From assembly GCA_937888595.1 (NCBI GenBank), contig CALARK010000012.1, positions 124,001-188,000 on the forward strand: a DNA stretch of 64,000 bases, written 5' to 3'. Source of the stretch: an uncultured Sterolibacteriaceae bacterium. GTDB lineage: Bacteria > Pseudomonadota > Gammaproteobacteria > Burkholderiales > Rhodocyclaceae. Below, in pieces: positions 25,276-34,034 of the stretch (position 1 is its first letter; the number at the start of each line of letters is the position of its first letter). The notes under the pieces are model-generated. The model saw only the letters and a program-made list of their open reading frames with translations, searched no databases and was not told where the DNA came from. Made by a program: the position numbers and the translations under genes.

Positions 25276-27837
25276 TCATAGCCAGAGCATCATGCCCATC
25301 TCGAACGGGTGGGTCAGCAGTTCGTGATGCGGGTAGGCGCGGATTCGGTAGTTGATCTTGCCGCAAACGTCCGGTGTCAGGTCGATCGCGTAGAGGCTCT
25401 CGCCGTCCTGTCCCGGACCGCGGTATTCGAGGAACAGGCTGCGCGGCGGCTTGGACTTGGCGTTGGAGCTCGGGCGCGACATGAGCATCTCCACGGCGAT
25501 GTCGTCCGGTGACAGGTTGCCGAGCCGGACCGCGACCTCGAACTGCAGGCTGTCGCCATAGCCGATGCGCTTGCGCGGATCGTCGGCACGGCGCAGCGAG
25601 ACGTGCGGCCAGGCCTGCTGCACCTGCTGCTTCCAGCCGGCCAGCGTGCGCGCCGCGGCGAAGTTGCCGGCGCTCTTGCGCCGCCACTGGTGATCGGCCG
25701 AGGCGTAATACTTGTTGACGTATTCGCCGACCATGCGCTGCGAATTGAAGCGCGGCGTGATGGTGGCAATGGAGCGCTTGGCCATGCCCACCCAGCCGGG
25801 CGAATAACCCATCGGGCCGCGTGCGTAATAGGTCGGCACGACCTTGTCCTGCAGGATCTCGTAAAGCGAGCGGCCTTCCTCCTGGTCGCGTCGCTCCTCG
25901 TCGTGGATGCTCGAGGCCGGCTTGATCGCCCAGCCGTTGGCGCCCTCCTCGTCGCGGTGATAGCCCTCGCCCCACCAGCCGTCGAGCACCGACAGGTTGA
26001 TGACGCCGTTGATCGCCGCCTTCATGCCCGAGGTACCGGAGGCTTCGAGCGGATAGATCGGGTTGTTGAGCCAGACGTCGACGCCCGAGACGAGGCGACG
26101 GGCGAGGCGCAGGTCGTAGCCCTCGACCAGCAGGAAATGGCCTTCGAACTCGGGCATCGCGGCAACCTCATGGATGCGGCGGATGAACGCCTGCCCGGGT
26201 TCGTCGGCCGGATGGGCCTTGCCGGCGAAGACGAACAGCACCGGCCGCTCGGGATTGCAGATGATGCGCTTGAGCAATTCCAGATCGCGGAACAGCAGCG
26301 TGGCGCGCTTGTAGGTGGCGAAGCGGCGCGCGAAGCCGATCGTCAGCACGTTCGGGTTTTCCGGATCGGCCAGCTGCAGCAGGCGGTCGATGTGCGACTG
26401 CGAGCTCTGGTTGCGCACGTGCTGCTGGGTGACGCGATGGCGCACGAGATGCAGCATCTGCGCCTTGATCGACTGGCGCACGCTCCAGAAGGTGTGGTCG
26501 GGAATGTCGTGGATCGCCGCCCAGCATTGCGCATCGGTGAGGCGCTGGTGCCAGGCCGGACCGAGCACGCGATCGAAGGTGTCGTGCCAGAGGTCGGACA
26601 GGAAGGTAGGCACGTGCACGCCGTTGGTGACGTAGCCGATCGGGTTTTCGGACGGCTCGATCTGGGGCCAGAGCGCCGAGCAGATCTCGGCGGATACGCC
26701 GCCGTGGATGCGCGACACGCCGTTCTGGAAGCGCGAGCCGCGGATCGCCAGCGCCGTCATGTTGAAATCCGGCTCGTGGTCGATGCGGCCGAGTGCGAGC
26801 AGGCTGCCGATGTCGCAGCCCATGTCGTGGCAGCATTCCTCGAAATAGCGGCGGATCGTCTCCTCGGCGAAATGGTCGTGGCCGGCAGGCACAGGCGTAT
26901 GCGTCGTGAACACCGTGTTGCTGGCAACGGCCTCGAGCGCGCTGGCGAAGTCCAGGCCGGCCTTGATCATGTCGCGTGCACGTTCGAGGATCAGGAACGC
27001 GGCATGGCCCTCGTTGATGTGCCAGACGGTGGGCTTCAGCCCCATTTCGGCCAGCGCCCGCACGCCGCCCATGCCGAGGACAATCTCTTGCTCCAGCCGT
27101 GTATTGCGGTCGCCGCCGTAGAGCCGGTGGGCGATGTTGCGGTCGTGCGGCGAGTTTTCTTCCAGATCCGTATCCAGCAGGTAGAGCGTGATGTGGCCGA
27201 CCCGCGTCGACCACACCTTGATGTGCAGGTTGCGGCCCGGCAGCCGGACATCGACCTTCAGTTCGCTGCCGTCCTGGCGCAGCACGGGCTTCACCGGCAG
27301 GTCGTCGAAGTCGGCATCGTTGTAGAGCGCGTGCTGGCGCCCCTCGCCGTCGATGCTCTGGAGGAAATAGCCCTGGCGGTACAGCAGGCCGATGCCGACG
27401 AAGGGCAGGTTCATGTCGCTGGCGGTCTTGCAGTGGTCGCCGGCGAGGATGCCGAGGCCGCCGGAGTAGATCGGCAGGCTCTCGTGGAAGCCGAACTCGG
27501 CGCAGAAGTAGGCGATCAGGCCGCCCTCCTCCAGATGCGGGCCATGCTCGCGGCCCGGGCTCTCGTGATAGGTGTCGTAGGCCGACAGGACGCGTGCCAG
27601 CGTGCCCAGGAAGACGGGGTCCTCGGCGGCTTCGTCGAGGCGATGCTGGTCGACGCGCTTGAGGAATGCCTTCGGGCTGTGGCCGACCGCGCCCCAGAGC
27701 TTCTGGCCGAGGCGGGCGAACAGGGTACGCGTCGGCCGGTCCCAGCTGTACCAGAGGTTGTTGGCGAGGTCATCGAGCCGGGCCAGTCGCTCGGGCAGCT
27801 TGGGATTGACTTCGAGTTGGAAGAGGGTGCCGGCCAT
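25276..27837 (-). CDS. glgP: Alpha-glucan phosphorylase, GT35, with N-terminal DUF3417
   Basis: An 853-residue phosphorylase of the type with an N-terminal DUF3417 domain (FQLEVNPKLPERLARLDDLANNLWYSWDRP), as in Thermotoga-like alpha-glucan phosphorylases rather than the E. coli MalP type. Key blocks: IYSGGLGILAGDH, VWHINEGHAAFLILER, THTPVPAGHDHF and the PLP-lysine block EASGTSGMKAAINGVINLSV. It releases glucose 1-phosphate from glycogen. The start follows AAGGAAAACAGC. An R2 repeat sits between this gene and pgi. It is a member of the glycogen run; no branching or debranching enzyme is encoded in the window. Confidence 0.92.
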   Translation of the reverse strand: MAGTLFQLEVNPKLPERLARLDDLANNLWYSWDRPTRTLFARLGQKLWGAVGHSPKAFLKRVDQHRLDEAAEDPVFLGTLARVLSAYDTYHESPGREHGPHLEEGGLIAYFCAEFGFHESLPIYSGGLGILAGDHCKTASDMNLPFVGIGLLYRQGYFLQSIDGEGRQHALYNDADFDDLPVKPVLRQDGSELKVDVRLPGRNLHIKVWSTRVGHITLYLLDTDLEENSPHDRNIAHRLYGGDRNTRLEQEIVLGMGGVRALAEMGLKPTVWHINEGHAAFLILERARDMIKAGLDFASALEAVASNTVFTTHTPVPAGHDHFAEETIRRYFEECCHDMGCDIGSLLALGRIDHEPDFNMTALAIRGSRFQNGVSRIHGGVSAEICSALWPQIEPSENPIGYVTNGVHVPTFLSDLWHDTFDRVLGPAWHQRLTDAQCWAAIHDIPDHTFWSVRQSIKAQMLHLVRHRVTQQHVRNQSSQSHIDRLLQLADPENPNVLTIGFARRFATYKRATLLFRDLELLKRIICNPERPVLFVFAGKAHPADEPGQAFIRRIHEVAAMPEFEGHFLLVEGYDLRLARRLVSGVDVWLNNPIYPLEASGTSGMKAAINGVINLSVLDGWWGEGYHRDEEGANGWAIKPASSIHDEERRDQEEGRSLYEILQDKVVPTYYARGPMGYSPGWVGMAKRSIATITPRFNSQRMVGEYVNKYYASADHQWRRKSAGNFAAARTLAGWKQQVQQAWPHVSLRRADDPRKRIGYGDSLQFEVAVRLGNLSPDDIAVEMLMSRPSSNAKSKPPRSLFLEYRGPGQDGESLYAIDLTPDVCGKINYRIRAYPHHELLTHPFEMGMMLWL

Positions 27838-27944
27838 GATGCTGTTTTCCTTGTTCTGGGTGGGACGGATTCTACGCAGATCACCCGTCGCCCGAACGCT
27901 CCCGCAACGGGGAGGAACAGGGCAGGACGGGCTTCCGTGAGGGG

Positions 27945-29249
27945 TTAGCGGATGTGGTGGATCTTCTGCCCGAGCATTTCGGGCGTCACCAGGCAGATGC
28001 CCTTTTCGGTGACGTGGAAGCGCTTGCGGTCCTCGTCCGGATCGAAGCCGATCACCATGTCATCGGGAATCTTGCAGTTCTTGTCGATGACCGCGCGCCG
28101 GATTTTGCAGCGCCGGCCGATCTCGACGTCGGGCAGGATCACGGCGTCCTCCACCTCCGCCCAGCTATGGACGAAGACGCGCGAGAACAGCAGCGAGCGG
28201 CGCACGACGGCGCCGCTGATGATGTCGCCGCCGGACACCAGCGAATCGATCGCCATGCCGCGCCGGTCCTCCTCGTCGAAAACGAACTTGGCAGGCGGCA
28301 GTTGTTCCTGATGCGTCCAGATCGGCCACTCCTCGTCGTACATGTTGAGCTCGGGCGAGACCTTGGTCAGCTCGATATTGGCTTCCCAGTAGGCATCGAT
28401 GGTGCCGACGTCGCGCCAGTAGGGCACGCCGTCCTCGGGCACGCCGACGCAGCTGTCGGCGAAGCTGTGCGCGTAGGCACGGTAGCGGCCGAGGATGTGC
28501 GGGATGACATTCTTGCCGAAGTCATGGTCGGAGTGCGGGTCGTCGGCATCGCGGATCAGCTGCTCGTACAGGAAGGCGGCGTTGAAGACATAGACGCCCA
28601 TGTTGGCGAGCGCACGGTCAGGCTGCCCCGGGATGCAGGGGGGATCCTTGGGTTTCTCGAGGAAGCTGACGATGCGGCGCTCCTCATCGACGCCCATCAC
28701 GCCGAAGGCGGTCGCCTCCTCGCGCGGCACGTCCATGCAGGCGATCGTCAGGTCGGCATCGGTCTGCGCATGCTGCGCCAGCATGCGGCCATAGTCCATC
28801 TTGTAGATGTGGTCGCCGGACAGGATCAGCACGTACTTGGGTTCATTGCGGCGCAGCATGTCGAGGTTCTGGAACACCGCATCGGCGGTGCCCTGGTACC
28901 AGTCCTCGCCGATCTGCTGCTGAGCCGGCAGCAGGTCGATGAATTCGTCGAAGCGGCCGTCGAGGAAGCTCCAGCCGCGCTGCAGGTGGCGGATCAGGCT
29001 CTGTGCCTTGTACTGCGTCGCCACGCCGATGCGGCGGATGCCGGAATTGACGCAGTTCGACAGGGTGAAATCGAGGATGCGGAACTTGCCGCCGAAGGGA
29101 ACCGCGGGCTTCGAGCGCCAGTCGGTCAGCTGCATCAGCCGGCTGCCGCGGCCGCCGGCGAGAATGATCGCGTAGGTGGAGCGCGTCAGGTGGCTGACGA
29201 AACGGCCGTGCGTGGCCTGGGGGTCGTTGAGTGGTAGATCGTGTTGCAT
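27945..29249 (-). CDS. glgC: Glucose-1-phosphate adenylyltransferase
   Basis: A 434-residue enzyme making ADP-glucose, the committed step of bacterial glycogen synthesis. The nucleotide loop AIILAGGRGSRLMQLT is at about 27-42, followed by KPAVPFGGKFRILDF, GTADAVFQNL, SGDHIYKMDYG and, near residue 210, FLEKPKDPP. The C-terminal left-handed beta-helix holds the allosteric interface. The start follows GGAGCC. Order glgC-glgP-pgi-glgA on one strand puts synthesis and degradation in one run. Confidence 0.96.
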   Translation of the reverse strand: MQHDLPLNDPQATHGRFVSHLTRSTYAIILAGGRGSRLMQLTDWRSKPAVPFGGKFRILDFTLSNCVNSGIRRIGVATQYKAQSLIRHLQRGWSFLDGRFDEFIDLLPAQQQIGEDWYQGTADAVFQNLDMLRRNEPKYVLILSGDHIYKMDYGRMLAQHAQTDADLTIACMDVPREEATAFGVMGVDEERRIVSFLEKPKDPPCIPGQPDRALANMGVYVFNAAFLYEQLIRDADDPHSDHDFGKNVIPHILGRYRAYAHSFADSCVGVPEDGVPYWRDVGTIDAYWEANIELTKVSPELNMYDEEWPIWTHQEQLPPAKFVFDEEDRRGMAIDSLVSGGDIISGAVVRRSLLFSRVFVHSWAEVEDAVILPDVEIGRRCKIRRAVIDKNCKIPDDMVIGFDPDEDRKRFHVTEKGICLVTPEMLGQKIHHIR

Positions 29250-29357
29250 GGTGGCTCCCTATGTTTTCTTGCTTGCCCGCCCATGTAATTTTGTATGTAT
29301 GTTCCGGCGAACCGGAAGACTCCCTCTGGCGGGCGGGAGCGGGTGCAAAGTGACAGC

Positions 29358-29723
29358 TTACGGCTTGAGGATACCCTCGCTCAACAGCCGGTCGATTTCG
29401 GCTTCGGCCTGCACCCAGTCTTCAAGCTGGCTGCCACAGAAACCGCGGCGCTCGGCAATGTAATAGGCCGCGACCTCGACGTAATAACGCCGCTGCTCGT
29501 CTGACAGGATGCGCACACCCTCTCCGCCGGCCTTCTTCGCCGGTTTCCTGGGTGCAGGACTTTTCTTTGCAGACGCCTGCGTGGCGACCGGCTTGTCGCT
29601 CACCTTGGGCTTGGCGGCCTTCGTCGCCTGCGCCGCCTTTGAACCCTTGGATTCGGCTGCAGGCTTGGCTTTTGTTTTGACTGCTTTTACCGGTTTGTCG
29701 CCGGCATCGCTTGCTTTTGGCAT
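29358..29723 (-). CDS. Lys/Ala-rich DUF2934 protein
   Basis: A 121-residue protein. Residues 1-68 are a low-complexity Lys/Ala/Pro/Thr tail (repeated KPA, KAA and AKP units) like those of histone H1-like proteins. The C-terminal 50 residues match DUF2934 (RRYYVEVAAYYIAERRGF, then EDWVQAEAEIDRLL). DUF2934 proteins often occur near glycogen or trehalose genes, and their role is unknown. The basic tail suggests binding to nucleic acid or polyanions such as polyphosphate; this is inference. The start follows AAGGAGAACAACCCC. It sits between glk and glgC. Confidence 0.75.
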   Translation of the reverse strand: MPKASDAGDKPVKAVKTKAKPAAESKGSKAAQATKAAKPKVSDKPVATQASAKKSPAPRKPAKKAGGEGVRILSDEQRRYYVEVAAYYIAERRGFCGSQLEDWVQAEAEIDRLLSEGILKP

Positions 29724-29821
29724 GGGGTTGTTCTCCTTGTGGGATTACTCATGGGATTGGAATGGGTCATTCACGACCGCAATCTTTATACACCATGCAT
29801 GTTTCGGCTTGTTGACCTTCG

Positions 29822-30739
29822 TCAATGCCGTTGCCTGCGGGCCTGCAGGGCTGCGCCGGACAGGCCGATGTCGGGATCGGTCACCACATGGACCGGCATT
29901 CGTGCGACCAGGCCGGCATGCTCGTCCTTGGCGTTGAAGGCGCGCAGGAAGGGGCCGGACCGGACCAGCGGCAGGATTTTCGCCGCGATGCCGCCCGCCA
30001 GGTAGACGCCGCCGCGGGACATCGCCGCCATCGCCATGTCCCCGGCGAAGGCGCCGTAGGCAGCCAGAAAGACCTCGACCGAACGCACGGCTGCGGGCTC
30101 GCCGGCGAGCGCCTGTGCGGCGATCGTCGCCGGATCGGCATCACTGCCGGCCAGCACGCGGTGGATCGCGGCCAGCCCCGGTCCGGAAATCACGCGCTCG
30201 GCGGTGACGCGGCCATGCGCCTGCAGGAGTGCCGCGTGGATGCGGACCTGGACGTCGTCCTGTGGAGAAAATCCGACATGTCCACCTTCGCTCGGCAGGA
30301 TCCGGTCGCCCAGCAGCAATGCCATGCCAAGGCCGGTGCCGGCCCCGAGCACCAGTTTCACACCGTTGGGGAGCGCTTCGCCCGGCTGCAGCGTGATCGA
30401 CCGGCCCGCCTCCAGCGCCGCCACGCCGAGGGCAACGCCGGCGAAATCGTTGATGAGCTCGAGGCGCCCCAGGCCGAAGCGCCGTTCCAGCGCAGCCGCA
30501 TTGACGGCCCAGGGCAGGTTGGTGATCTTGGCAGAGCGGCCGTCGTCGGCGACGGGGCCGGCGACCGCGAGGCAACCGCCGTCGATGGGCACGGCAACCC
30601 CGCGCAGGTAGGCGGCCAGCAGGTCGTCGAATGTGGAAAAGTCGGCGCTGGCGAGACGGCGCTGCTCGGTAAGTCGGCCCTCGTTATCGACGAGCGCCAG
30701 CAATACCTTGGTGCCGCCGATGTCGCCGGCCAGTTTCAT
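29822..30739 (-). CDS. glk: Glucokinase
   Basis: A 305-residue ASKHA-fold kinase of the Glk family. The phosphate-1 loop GDIGGTKVLLALVD is at 5-18, LELINDFAGVALG holds the catalytic Asp, GAGTGLGMALLL is the phosphate-2 region, and EGGHVGFSP is the family's sugar-binding block. It phosphorylates glucose set free from storage glucan. Residues 27-34 (RRLASADF) are encoded by a two-mismatch R1 copy at 30638-30660, in the hairpin between the first strands. It starts with an ATGA overlap on the thyA stop. Confidence 0.93.
   Translation of the reverse strand: MKLAGDIGGTKVLLALVDNEGRLTEQRRLASADFSTFDDLLAAYLRGVAVPIDGGCLAVAGPVADDGRSAKITNLPWAVNAAALERRFGLGRLELINDFAGVALGVAALEAGRSITLQPGEALPNGVKLVLGAGTGLGMALLLGDRILPSEGGHVGFSPQDDVQVRIHAALLQAHGRVTAERVISGPGLAAIHRVLAGSDADPATIAAQALAGEPAAVRSVEVFLAAYGAFAGDMAMAAMSRGGVYLAGGIAAKILPLVRSGPFLRAFNAKDEHAGLVARMPVHVVTDPDIGLSGAALQARRQRH
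30638..30660 (+). repeat. R1 copy inside glk
   Basis: Two mismatches in 23; read on the minus strand as RRLASADF (residues 27-34 of glucokinase). Confidence 0.8.
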
Positions 30740-31530
30740 ACGGCCACGGGTGCGGCGATGTGGGGATGCGGATCGTAGCCTTCGAGCATGAAATCCTCGA
30801 ACCTGAACGCGAAGATGTCCTTCACGTCCTGATTGATGCGCATGGCGGGCAGCGCGCGCGTATCGCGCGACAACTGCAGCCGCGCCTGGTCGAGGTGATT
30901 GCTGTAGAGGTGTGCATCGCCGAGCGTATGCACGAAGTCTCCCGGCTTGAGACCGACCACCTGCGCGATCATCATGGTCAGCAGCGCATAGCTCGCGATG
31001 TTGAACGGCACGCCGAGGAAGATGTCGGCGCTGCGCTGGTAAAGCTGGCAGGAGAGCTTTCCGTCGGCAACGTAGAACTGGAACAGCGCGTGGCAGGGCG
31101 GCAGCTTCATCTTCGGCACGTCGCCCGGATTCCAGGCCGAAACGATATGGCGGCGCGAATCCGGGTTCTTCTTCAGGCCATCGATCAACTCGGCGATCTG
31201 GTCGACCTCGCTGCCGTCAGCCTTCGGCCAGTGCCGCCACTGATGGCCGTACACCGGGCCGAGGTCGCCGTTGGCATCGGCCCACTCGTCCCAGATCGAG
31301 ACCTTGTTGTCCTTGAGCCAGCGGATGTTGGTCTCGCCGCGCAGGAACCACAGCAGTTCGACGATGATCGAGCGCAGGTGCAGCTTCTTGGTGGTCAGTG
31401 CCGGAAAGCCCTGCGACAGATCGAAGCGCATCTGCCAGCCGAACACCGAACGCGTGCCGGTACCGGTGCGGTCGGCCTTGACGTGCCCGTGGTCGAGCAC
31501 GTGCTGCATGAGATCGAGGTATTGACGCAT
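30736..31530 (-). CDS. thyA: Thymidylate synthase
   Basis: A 264-residue enzyme, the same length as E. coli ThyA. It converts dUMP to dTMP with methylene-tetrahydrofolate. Signatures: DRTGTGTRSVFG, the catalytic Cys in LPPCHALFQFYV, QRSADIFLGVPFNIASY and the C-terminal HPHIAAPVAV. The open frame extends to 31602, but the Met at 31530 (MRQYLDLMQHVLDHG) is the family start. No ribosome-binding site precedes it; instead TATAAT lies 10 bases upstream. It leads the glycogen run and divergently faces the aminopeptidase gene 28 bases away. Confidence 0.97.
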   Translation of the reverse strand: MRQYLDLMQHVLDHGHVKADRTGTGTRSVFGWQMRFDLSQGFPALTTKKLHLRSIIVELLWFLRGETNIRWLKDNKVSIWDEWADANGDLGPVYGHQWRHWPKADGSEVDQIAELIDGLKKNPDSRRHIVSAWNPGDVPKMKLPPCHALFQFYVADGKLSCQLYQRSADIFLGVPFNIASYALLTMMIAQVVGLKPGDFVHTLGDAHLYSNHLDQARLQLSRDTRALPAMRINQDVKDIFAFRFEDFMLEGYDPHPHIAAPVAV

Positions 31531-31540
31531 AATCGGCCGG

Positions 31541-31546
31541 ATTATA
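31541..31546 (-). promoter_or_regulatory. TATAAT box just upstream of thyA
   Basis: A perfect -10 hexamer on the minus strand, ending 10 bases before the thyA start codon, in a spacer without a Shine-Dalgarno sequence. This implies a leaderless or near-leaderless transcript. No convincing -35 box was found. Confidence 0.4.
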
Positions 31547-31558
31547 TGAGGAAGCCCC

Positions 31559-33004
31559 ATGACCGCCCCCCTCCCCCTGCCCGCACTCAAGATCACCGCC
31601 AAACCTGCCGCTGCTCACCAGCTGTACCTGCTGCCCGCAGCCAAGACCTTGCCCGGCGACCTGCCCCATCGTGACCTCTGGCTGAAGCTGCTCAAGCGCA
31701 AGGACACGAAGGCGGAGGAACTCGCCAAGGCGCCTCTCGCCATCGATTTGCCCGACGGCACGCGCGTGGTGCTCGCCATGATCGACACCGAAAAGCCGCG
31801 CTTCGAACGGCTCACGACCCTGCGCAAGGCGGCGATGCTGCTGCTCGACGAGGCCCCGAAGACGCTGGCCATCGTGCCGCTCGGGGTTGATGATGACACG
31901 CTCGCCGATGCACTCTACGTCGCGCTGGTGAATGGCGTGCCGCTGCCGCAGCAGAAGAAGAAAATGCCGGCGGCACTCAGGGAAATCGCCTTGCCGCGCC
32001 GTCCCGCCGGCACCGACTTTTGCATGGCGCTGGCCCGCGCCAACCTGCTGGCGCGCGAACTCACCGCCCTGCCGCCCAACCGGCTCGACCCGATGCACTA
32101 CCGCCAGCGCCTGCGTGCATTGGCGAAGGAGCGGAAATTCGCGATCGAGGAATTCGACTTCCGCAAGCTACGGAAGATGGGCGCCGGCGCCTTCTGCGCG
32201 GTCGCGCAGGGATCGGATGGCGAGGGCGGCGGCGCGGCCATCGTCCATCTTTCCTGGCAGCCGAAGAAAGCGAGGAAAAACGTCGCCCTCGTCGGCAAGG
32301 GCATCTGCTATGACACCGGCGGTCACAACCTCAAGCCGGCGAAATACATGGCCGGCATGCACGAGGACATGAACGGCTCGGCCGTGGCGCTCTCCATCCT
32401 CTGCGCCGCCGCGGAACTGAAGCTGCCCGTGCGGATCGACTGCTGGCTGGCCATCGCGAAGAACCACCTTTCGCCGACCGCCTATGCGCAGGGCGATATC
32501 GTCACGGCGCTGAATGGCACGACCATCGAGGTCGTGCATACCGATGCCGAGGGTCGCATGGTGCTGGCCGACACGCTGGCGCTGGCGGCGAAAGCCAAGC
32601 CCGAACTGATGATCGATTTCGCCACGCTGACCGGCAGCATGACCTACGCGCTCGGCACGCGCTACTCGGGCGTCTTCGCCGGCACGGACGACCTCGCCGA
32701 AAAGTCGGTGGCGGCGGGACGGCAAAGCGGCGAGCGCGTCTGCGTTTTCCCGCAGGACGCCGACTACGAGCCGGCGCTCGACTCGAAGGTGGCCGACATC
32801 AAGCAATGCACGCTCGACGGCGAGGCCGACCACATCCTCGCCGCACGTTTTCTCGGCCGCTTCGTCGGCAAGACGCCATGGATCCACATGGACTTGTCGG
32901 CGGCGAGTTGCAGCGGCGGGCTCGGCGCGGTGGCGACCGACACCACCGGCTTCGGTGTCAGCTGGGGGATTGCCTTATTGCGCTCTTGGGTCGAAACGCC
33001 TTGA
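31559..33004 (+). CDS. Leucyl aminopeptidase family (M17) metallopeptidase
   Basis: A 481-residue peptidase. The M17 catalytic domain carries the zinc-binding lysine and acidic residues in GKGICYDTGGHNLKPAKYM and MHEDMNGSA, and the signature HTDAEGRMVLADTLALA. The N-terminal domain is divergent. Length is typical (about 460-500). Two R1 copies lie in frame: 31998-32020 (RRPAGTDF, about residues 147-154) at the domain junction, and 32701-32723 (EKSVAAGR, about 381-388) in the catalytic domain. Its 3' end overlaps mog by 47 bases on opposite strands. Confidence 0.9.
   Translation: MTAPLPLPALKITAKPAAAHQLYLLPAAKTLPGDLPHRDLWLKLLKRKDTKAEELAKAPLAIDLPDGTRVVLAMIDTEKPRFERLTTLRKAAMLLLDEAPKTLAIVPLGVDDDTLADALYVALVNGVPLPQQKKKMPAALREIALPRRPAGTDFCMALARANLLARELTALPPNRLDPMHYRQRLRALAKERKFAIEEFDFRKLRKMGAGAFCAVAQGSDGEGGGAAIVHLSWQPKKARKNVALVGKGICYDTGGHNLKPAKYMAGMHEDMNGSAVALSILCAAAELKLPVRIDCWLAIAKNHLSPTAYAQGDIVTALNGTTIEVVHTDAEGRMVLADTLALAAKAKPELMIDFATLTGSMTYALGTRYSGVFAGTDDLAEKSVAAGRQSGERVCVFPQDADYEPALDSKVADIKQCTLDGEADHILAARFLGRFVGKTPWIHMDLSAASCSGGLGAVATDTTGFGVSWGIALLRSWVETP
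31998..32020 (-). repeat. R1 copy inside the M17 peptidase gene (first)
   Basis: One mismatch in 23, reverse form, read as RRPAGTDF at the junction of the two domains. Confidence 0.9.
32701..32723 (+). repeat. R1 copy inside the M17 peptidase gene (second)
   Basis: Two mismatches in 23, direct form, read as (E)KSVAAGR in the catalytic domain. Confidence 0.8.
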
Positions 33005-33512
33005 TCACATCCTCGCGCGTTTCGATATAAGGCCCGCCGATCAGGTCGATGCAGTAGGGAACGGCGGCGAACACGCCGTCGAGCGTTTCCTTGATCGCCT
33101 TGGGCTGGCCCGGCAGGTTGAGGATCAGGGACTTGCCGCGGATGACGCCGACCTGCCGCGACAGGATCGCGGTCGGCACGTATTTCAGGCTCACGGTGCG
33201 CATCTGCTCGCCGAAGCCGGGCATCACTTTATGCGCGACGGCCAGCGTCGCTTCGGGCGTCACGTCGCGCGGCGCCGGGCCGGTGCCGCCGGTGGTCAGC
33301 ACGAGGTGGCAGCCTGCCGTGTCGCACAGCTCGATCAGCGTGGATTCGATGACCGGCTGCTCGTCGGGAATCAGCCGGCTTTCCAGCGCCCACGGCGAAG
33401 TCAGTGCGGCGGCGAACCACGCCTGCAGCGCCGGGATGCCCTTGTCTTCATAAACACCGGACGAGGCACGGTCGGAAATCGACACCAGGCCGATCCGCAG
33501 CTCATTGTTCAT
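32958..33512 (-). CDS. mog: Molybdopterin adenylyltransferase
   Basis: A 184-residue MoaB/Mog-fold protein that adenylylates molybdopterin before molybdate insertion. The motifs VSISDRASSGVYEDKG, LTTGGTGPAPRDVTPEA and LNLPGQPKAIKETL are family hallmarks. It shares 11 bases with the upstream gene darP on the same strand and 47 bases with the convergent aminopeptidase gene, so its last residues (about 15) are constrained by the other coding strand. Confidence 0.93.
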   Translation of the reverse strand: MNNELRIGLVSISDRASSGVYEDKGIPALQAWFAAALTSPWALESRLIPDEQPVIESTLIELCDTAGCHLVLTTGGTGPAPRDVTPEATLAVAHKVMPGFGEQMRTVSLKYVPTAILSRQVGVIRGKSLILNLPGQPKAIKETLDGVFAAVPYCIDLIGGPYIETREDVIKAFRPKSAIRQSPS

Positions 33513-33996
33513 TCAGCTCTCGCAGGACCCGGAACAGTTCGCGGAAGGCGCGCGGCGGCTTGCCGAGTTGCTGTTCCTTCAGCGCGTTGCGGCGCAGCTG
33601 GCGCAGATGCTGGAGGTCGGCGTCCGGATGCGCGGCAGCGATTTCGCTGATGACCTTTTCGTCTTCGAGAAAACGCATCCGCAGGCGCTCCAGCGCGTGC
33701 ATGCGCGCGTTGGCGGCGGCGGACAGGCCCTTGATGTCGTCGAGTGCCTCCCGGATCGGATCGGCATCGATGCTGCGCATCAGCTTGCCGATGTATTGCA
33801 GCTGGCGGCGATGGGCTTCATGCTGCGTGATGCGCTGCGCATCGCGCACGGCATCGCGCAGGTCGTCCGGCAAGTCGATTTTCTTGAGCTGGTCGCGCGA
33901 CAACTCGACCAGTTCGGCGCCCAGCGCCTGCAGGTCGTTCATCGCGCGCTTGAGGGCGGACTTGCTGGGCTTCTCGCCGGGTTCGTTGGTATCCAC
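33502..33996 (-). CDS. darP: Ribosome-associated protein DarP (YjgA, DUF615)
   Basis: A 164-residue, charged helical protein of the DUF615/YjgA family, a factor for 50S ribosome assembly in E. coli. Recognisable blocks: KSALKRAMNDLQALGAELVEL, QLQYIGKLMR, and a C-terminal LRRNALKEQQLGKPPRAFRE. I chose GTG at 33996, which begins VDTNEPGEKPSK; the longer open frame lies in promoter sequence. TATAAT stands only 7 bases before the GTG and no ribosome-binding site is visible. It is divergent from pmbA and overlaps mog by 11 bases. Confidence 0.9.
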   Translation of the reverse strand: MDTNEPGEKPSKSALKRAMNDLQALGAELVELSRDQLKKIDLPDDLRDAVRDAQRITQHEAHRRQLQYIGKLMRSIDADPIREALDDIKGLSAAANARMHALERLRMRFLEDEKVISEIAAAHPDADLQHLRQLRRNALKEQQLGKPPRAFRELFRVLRELNEQ

Positions 33997-34003
33997 GGGT
34001 AAG

Positions 34004-34009
34004 ATTATA
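34004..34009 (-). promoter_or_regulatory. TATAAT box 7 bases before darP GTG
   Basis: A perfect -10 hexamer on the minus strand. With a normal distance to the transcription start, the transcript would begin at or beside the GTG, which points to a leaderless mRNA. No -35 element is evident. Confidence 0.45.
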
Positions 34010-34034
34010 GCTTTCCGCCCTCTCCGTCCCGTCC

